From contig JAEWCY010000223.1 of assembly GCA_023390395.1 (NCBI GenBank), positions 1 to 8,664 of the forward strand: 8,664 nt of DNA. Direction: 5' to 3'. A model generated the notes under the pieces. It did not search any database. It had not been told where the DNA came from and worked only from the letters and a program-made list of their open reading frames with translations. This document shows, piece after piece, positions 5,715 to 8,664 of the stretch. The translations under genes were made by a program, and so were the position numbers. Position 1 is the first letter of the stretch; each line of letters starts with the position of its first letter. The DNA comes from Pseudomonadota bacterium. Lineage in GTDB: Bacteria > Desulfobacterota > Desulfovibrionia > Desulfovibrionales > Desulfovibrionaceae.

Positions 5715-5785
5715 GACACCGGTGATGCTTCGAGGTGTTGCATGACCAGGCTGTCCACGGCGTCCAGGAGCGGCGCCGTCGGCAT
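5711..5785 (-). CDS. Possible 24-codon upstream ORF
   Basis: An ATG at 5785 opens a frame of 24 codons whose TGA overlaps the ATG of the diguanylate cyclase (ATGA at 5711-5714). The peptide, about MPTAPLLDAVDSLVMQHLEA and a few more residues, looks like an amphipathic helix. The cyclase has no convincing ribosome site of its own, so translation of this ORF could feed ribosomes into it. Against it, no clear ribosome site precedes the ORF either, and at this length chance cannot be excluded. It could also be the remnant of a longer gene, since an in-frame TAG lies just eight codons upstream. Confidence 0.3.
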   Translation of the reverse strand: MPTAPLLDAVDSLVMQHLEASPVS

Positions 5786-5965
5786 TCCCGGACGGTCGCA
5801 AGGAGCCTAGCCTATCGGGGACGGGTTTGGAAGACCGCCCATGCGGTCGCTGCCGGTTGATAGCCGCGGCGTTATGGGAGGCGGACGTCTTTCCCGGCAA
5901 GGAAGGCCCTCAGGGAGCCGAAACCGGGCGGCGATGCCGGCGCGCCGCCTGGCGCGGCGACGCGG
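5786..5965. other. Gap between ChaN gene and cyclase leader
   Basis: These 180 bases separate the ChaN stop from the cyclase leader. They contain two small hairpins. One is at 5943-5959 (6-bp stem, loop CTGGC), 7 bases after the ChaN stop on the minus strand; the other is at 5833-5848 (GACCGC and GCGGTC). Neither has a T-run, so neither is a clear terminator. No strong promoter is visible. The gap suggests the cyclase is transcribed separately from the ChaN operon, but read-through cannot be excluded. Confidence 0.35.
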
Positions 5966-6841
5966 TCACAGGCCAAGGGCCAGGTAGTCGCAGTCGCCGG
6001 GACCGGCCGTGGCCGGGTCCAGCCGGCCGGGGACCTCGGGCAGGATCACGCGCTGCACGATCCCGGGCGCAAGCTGGCGCAACTGGTGCGGCAGGGCCGG
6101 CTTCCAGGCGTGGGTCGCGCCGCACAGGACGACCAGGGTACGGCCGGGATTGGCGGCGAGATACTCGGCCGCGGCCACGGCCATGGCCGTGTCCCAGACG
6201 AGCTGGGCCTCGCAGAAGCGCCGGAAGTCGAGCTCTCCGCCGTGCTCCCCGGCCACCCGGCGCAAGAACACCTCGTATTCCCGGTCCACCCGGCAGGAAG
6301 TCATGGGCAGCGCGCCCCGCTCTTCGGGCGTGAGCGCCTCGAAGCCTTCGCGCGCCACCTTGCGCGGAATCTCCCGGGGCACGTTGAGCCCGACCAGCGG
6401 CACCCCTGCCTCCCGGCAAGCCGCGAACACTTCCCGGTACAGCTCCCAGGCGTGTCCCCAGTAGGCGGAAAACGCCTTCTCCATGGCCGCCTCGTCCACG
6501 TTCCCGGCGATGTAGCCGTCCAGGAGCGGCTGGGCCTCGGTCGGAAACATCTCCAGCCCCACCGCCGTCCTGGCCCCGGCCGCGACCATGGCCCGGATCA
6601 GGGCGGTTTGCAGGCGGTGATGGGCAGGGTCGGCATGGTTCTCGCCCACCACCACCGCCTGGCAGCGGGCCAGTTCCCCGGCCGCCTGCTTCAGGGACAG
6701 ACGCGTGCCGTCGTGCACGTCGAGGAGCCGCAGGCCGCCGCCGGAGGAACAGGCCCACGGAGCGGCGCACAGGCAGGCCGCGAGAAGCGCCGCCGCCAGG
6801 ACGGTGCGGATCAGGCGGGAGAAAAGGGAAAAACCACGCAT
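5966..6841 (-). CDS. ChaN-family haem-binding lipoprotein
   Basis: A 291-residue protein of the ChaN family (PF04187, haem-binding uptake proteins resembling the Tiki/TraB fold). Members such as Campylobacter ChaN are outer-membrane-associated lipoproteins that bind haem; an enzymatic role has been discussed because of the conserved GxNH and GATH motifs. Visible here are GENHADPAHH (66-75), GLEMFPTEAQPLLD (95-108), QLVWDTAMA (213-221) and GATHA (241-245). The N-terminus has basic residues, a hydrophobic core and the lipobox LAAC with Cys23; Cys31 is a less good alternative. Length is normal for the family. It is the last of three co-directional genes, 52 bases after the DUF362 stop. No ribosome site is visible before the ATG at 6841, so the start rests on the signal peptide. 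The substrate or ligand in this organism is unknown. Confidence 0.88.
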   Translation of the reverse strand: MRGFSLFSRLIRTVLAAALLAACLCAAPWACSSGGGLRLLDVHDGTRLSLKQAAGELARCQAVVVGENHADPAHHRLQTALIRAMVAAGARTAVGLEMFPTEAQPLLDGYIAGNVDEAAMEKAFSAYWGHAWELYREVFAACREAGVPLVGLNVPREIPRKVAREGFEALTPEERGALPMTSCRVDREYEVFLRRVAGEHGGELDFRRFCEAQLVWDTAMAVAAAEYLAANPGRTLVVLCGATHAWKPALPHQLRQLAPGIVQRVILPEVPGRLDPATAGPGDCDYLALGL

Positions 6842-6893
6842 CGCCGCAGGCTACCATACTGCCCGGGCGTTGCAAGGGCGCTGCCCGGCCGCG

Positions 6894-7913
6894 TCAGGAG
6901 GCGAGGCGGATGCCGCGCTGGGCCGGCACGAAATCGAGCAGGGCGAAATCCCGGCGCACGGCGGCCGGCGTCTCGCCGCGCTGCTCGATGCGCGCCGCGT
7001 CGATGGTCCCGAGGCGGCCGTCGGCCGCGCGCAGATAGCCGACGCGGGCCGGGTCGATGCCCATGACCCGGCAGCAGGAGGCGTCCACGGCCGGGCACGA
7101 CCGCCCCATGACCAGCACGCCGGCGGCCACGGGGTCGCCCATGATGGGGCCGTCGCCCTCCATGCCCACGATGCCGTCCACGATGGCGAAGCCCGGGCGC
7201 ACCGTGGCCGCGATGTCCAGGATCGACGGTTCGATGCCGGCGAAGTGCAGGACGTTCTTGGGCCAGCCGTAGACCGCGCCGGGCATGACGCCGAAGAGGT
7301 TCTTCATGGACAGGGTGGCCCCGGCCCAGTGGTGGGTCTTCATCTTGGCCACGGACACCACGAGGTCGACCCTGGCCAGGGCGTCGGGAAGCCACAGGTC
7401 GCCGAGCTTGCTCATCCCGCCGAGGTTTCGGACCCGGTGGACCGGGCCGCTGTTGAGGTCGGCGAAGGCCAGGCCTTCGGAGGCCAGCACTTCGCCCAGC
7501 CCGGACTCCTCGAGCACGAGCAGGGCGTCGCGCCGGTGCCCGGCCCCTTCGGCCACCAGCACCGAGGCCGCGCCACCGGCCAGAAAGGCCTCGGCCGCCG
7601 CCCGCACCACCAGCGGATGGGTGTTGATGTGCCCGGCCCCGGCATGGGGCTCGACCAGGTTGGGCTTGAGCAGCACCCGCTTGCCGGCCAGCTCCTCGCG
7701 GGAAACGCCCAACTCCGCCAGCCCCCGGCGCAGGATGTCGCCGAGGTCCGCGTCGTAGCCGGAAGCCTTGGCCACGAAGACCGGGGAGGCGGGGCCGGGG
7801 ACCGCCGTCTCGCGGCAGCCCGTGCCCACGGCCGCCGTCAGCGCGGCCGCGCCGAGAAGCCGCAGAGTCTGCCGGCGGGTCATGCCGCCGGCGGCGCGGA
7901 ATCGTTCAGCCAT
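6894..7913 (-). CDS. Tat-exported DUF362 protein
   Basis: A 339-residue protein of the DUF362 family (PF04015), whose biochemical role is not established. Residues 12-33 form a twin-arginine signal (TRRQTLRLLGAAALTAAVGTGC), which implies export of a folded, possibly cofactor-bearing protein. Cys33 follows a poor lipobox (GTGC), so lipid attachment is uncertain. Family features are KPNLVEPH (83-90), the central KMKTHHWAGATLSMKNLFG (190-208) and IVDGIVGMEGDGPIMGDP (244-261). Conserved His and Lys in the middle motif suggest a ligand or metal site. There is no CxxCxxC ferredoxin domain, unlike many DUF362 proteins; Cys273, Cys280 and Cys281 do not form such a motif. The ATG at 7913 has an ideal GAAGGAG at 7919-7925, five bases away, placed inside the end of the preceding gene. 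The 8-base overlap with that gene marks them as one operon. Confidence 0.9.
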   Translation of the reverse strand: MAERFRAAGGMTRRQTLRLLGAAALTAAVGTGCRETAVPGPASPVFVAKASGYDADLGDILRRGLAELGVSREELAGKRVLLKPNLVEPHAGAGHINTHPLVVRAAAEAFLAGGAASVLVAEGAGHRRDALLVLEESGLGEVLASEGLAFADLNSGPVHRVRNLGGMSKLGDLWLPDALARVDLVVSVAKMKTHHWAGATLSMKNLFGVMPGAVYGWPKNVLHFAGIEPSILDIAATVRPGFAIVDGIVGMEGDGPIMGDPVAAGVLVMGRSCPAVDASCCRVMGIDPARVGYLRAADGRLGTIDAARIEQRGETPAAVRRDFALLDFVPAQRGIRLAS

Positions 7914-8664
7914 GGGCGCTCCTTCGCACGATGTCCGCGAACCGGCCCCGGCTGGCGGCGGCGGCCAGGAGCTGGGCCAGAAGCGGTGTGTCGTAAGGCC
8001 CGTAACGCTGCTGCCTGCCGAGGGCCACGCCAAGATTATCCAGGATGTCCGGCCCGGCCGCGTCCCAGGCCCCCAGGCCGAAGGCCCGCCAGGAGGCGCA
8101 AAGGGGCGTGGCGGCGGCGCAGTCAGGACCGGCCAGGTAGGCCAGGCTTCGCGCCACGTCCCCCCGCCCGGTCCGTCCGGCCAGGGCGGCCAGGGCGTGG
8201 CCGGTGCATTCGGGGATGGGCAGAAGCATGTTTTGAAACACCCGGGTGTTGCCGTAATTCCAGCCGCCGTCCGGCAACTGGCGGTCGAGCAGCAGCCGGG
8301 CCGCCTCGTCCAGGGCCGGGCCGAGGCCGGCCGGCGGCTCGGGCAGGGCCGCGAGCACGAGCATGGCCTGGGAGGTGGGCTCCACCCAGGAATGGGTGCC
8401 CTCGATCCAGTTCCAGCCCTTGAGGCTCGGATCGTGGCCGAACACGCCGTTGGGCTCCTTTTTCCAGGTCGCGCCGGGATGTCCCAGAAGCCAGGCGGCC
8501 CCGGCCCGCGTCCGGTCGTCGTAGGCCGGATCGGGCAGCCAGGCGGCCATGGCCAGGGCCGTGGGCCAGGCCGCCTCGGGCCGGCCGGGAAGAAGGGGCA
8601 CCCGGCCGTCGGCGGCTTGGAGCCCGGCCAGGGCGGCCCGGGCCCCGGCCACGGCCCCGGGCTC
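7906..8664 (-). CDS. Terpenoid-cyclase-type toroid protein (partial, 5' missing)
   Basis: The frame is open to the right window edge, so the N-terminus is missing; 252 residues are seen. The sequence has repeated helix pairs with the signature of prenyltransferase/squalene-oxidase repeats (alpha/alpha toroid). The clearest is QLPDGGWNYGNTRVFQNML (8280 downwards), a QxxDGGW motif; SWVEPTSQAMLVLAAL and PECTGHALAALAG form the neighbouring helix pairs. Enzymes of this fold cyclise isoprenoids or transfer prenyl groups, while others are only scaffolds. The acidic DxDD motif of hopene cyclases is not in the visible part. The 252 residues are too few for a full cyclase, but the missing part could supply the rest. 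The stop overlaps the DUF362 start by 8 bases. A GTG at 8652 is a possible start but has no ribosome site in the 12 bases available. Confidence 0.82.
   Translation of the reverse strand, partial: EPGAVAGARAALAGLQAADGRVPLLPGRPEAAWPTALAMAAWLPDPAYDDRTRAGAAWLLGHPGATWKKEPNGVFGHDPSLKGWNWIEGTHSWVEPTSQAMLVLAALPEPPAGLGPALDEAARLLLDRQLPDGGWNYGNTRVFQNMLLPIPECTGHALAALAGRTGRGDVARSLAYLAGPDCAAATPLCASWRAFGLGAWDAAGPDILDNLGVALGRQQRYGPYDTPLLAQLLAAAASRGRFADIVRRSAHG

Noticed and set aside
3975..5810. Plus-strand frame of 611 codons
   Set aside because: It is antisense to the diguanylate cyclase and overlaps the formyltransferase in another frame. Both of those have clear motifs; this one has none.
5943..5959. Intrinsic terminator after the ChaN gene
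   Set aside because: There is a stem but no T-run follows it on the minus strand, and GC-rich 6-bp stems are common by chance here.
6705..8423. Plus-strand frame of 572 codons
   Set aside because: It is antisense to the ChaN, DUF362 and toroid genes and shows low-complexity composition typical of GC-rich shadows.
1..8664. tRNA, rRNA, CRISPR array, insertion sequence or riboswitch
   Set aside because: I looked for these and saw no cloverleaf, regularly spaced repeats, transposase or known aptamer pattern.

Overview
The window is very GC-rich, and its coding regions favour G or C at the third codon position. The gene content is a short Flp-type pilin, a PAS-GGDEF diguanylate cyclase, a Tat-exported DUF362 protein and a ChaN-type lipoprotein. 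Together with the base composition this suggests a Gram-negative, GC-rich proteobacterium, most likely a sulfate reducer of the Desulfovibrio group. That placement is an inference from style and content, not from a marker gene.

Layout. (1) 1-383: no convincing gene. It holds an unusually dense series of inverted repeats around one AT-rich block. (2) 384-1987, minus strand: a likely operon read right to left. It starts with a four-helix membrane protein of unknown function, continues with a small helical soluble protein coupled to it by an ATGA overlap, and then a Flp pilin that appears to have its own promoter. (3) 1988-2474: a divergent intergenic region. Its right end carries a good promoter candidate followed at once by a perfect 10-10-10 inverted repeat. 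(4) 2475-4372, plus strand: an exported LysM protein, then a formyltransferase fused to a C-terminal beta domain. (5) 4392-5785, minus strand: a soluble GAF-like/PAS/GGDEF diguanylate cyclase, convergent with the formyltransferase and preceded by a possible 24-codon upstream ORF with an ATGA overlap. (6) 5966-8664, minus strand: a likely operon of a terpenoid-cyclase-type alpha/alpha-toroid protein (5' end outside the window), a Tat-signal DUF362 protein overlapping it by 8 bases, and a ChaN-family haem-binding lipoprotein.

How they fit. Much of the window concerns the cell envelope: pilin, membrane protein, LysM protein, ChaN lipoprotein and Tat-exported DUF362. The diguanylate cyclase could link c-di-GMP to surface behaviour, but nothing in the sequence ties it to the pilin. 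The least explained items are the toroid/DUF362/ChaN operon, the formyltransferase fusion, the membrane/helical protein pair, and the two palindrome-rich non-coding regions. No RNA gene, insertion sequence, CRISPR array or phage feature was seen.
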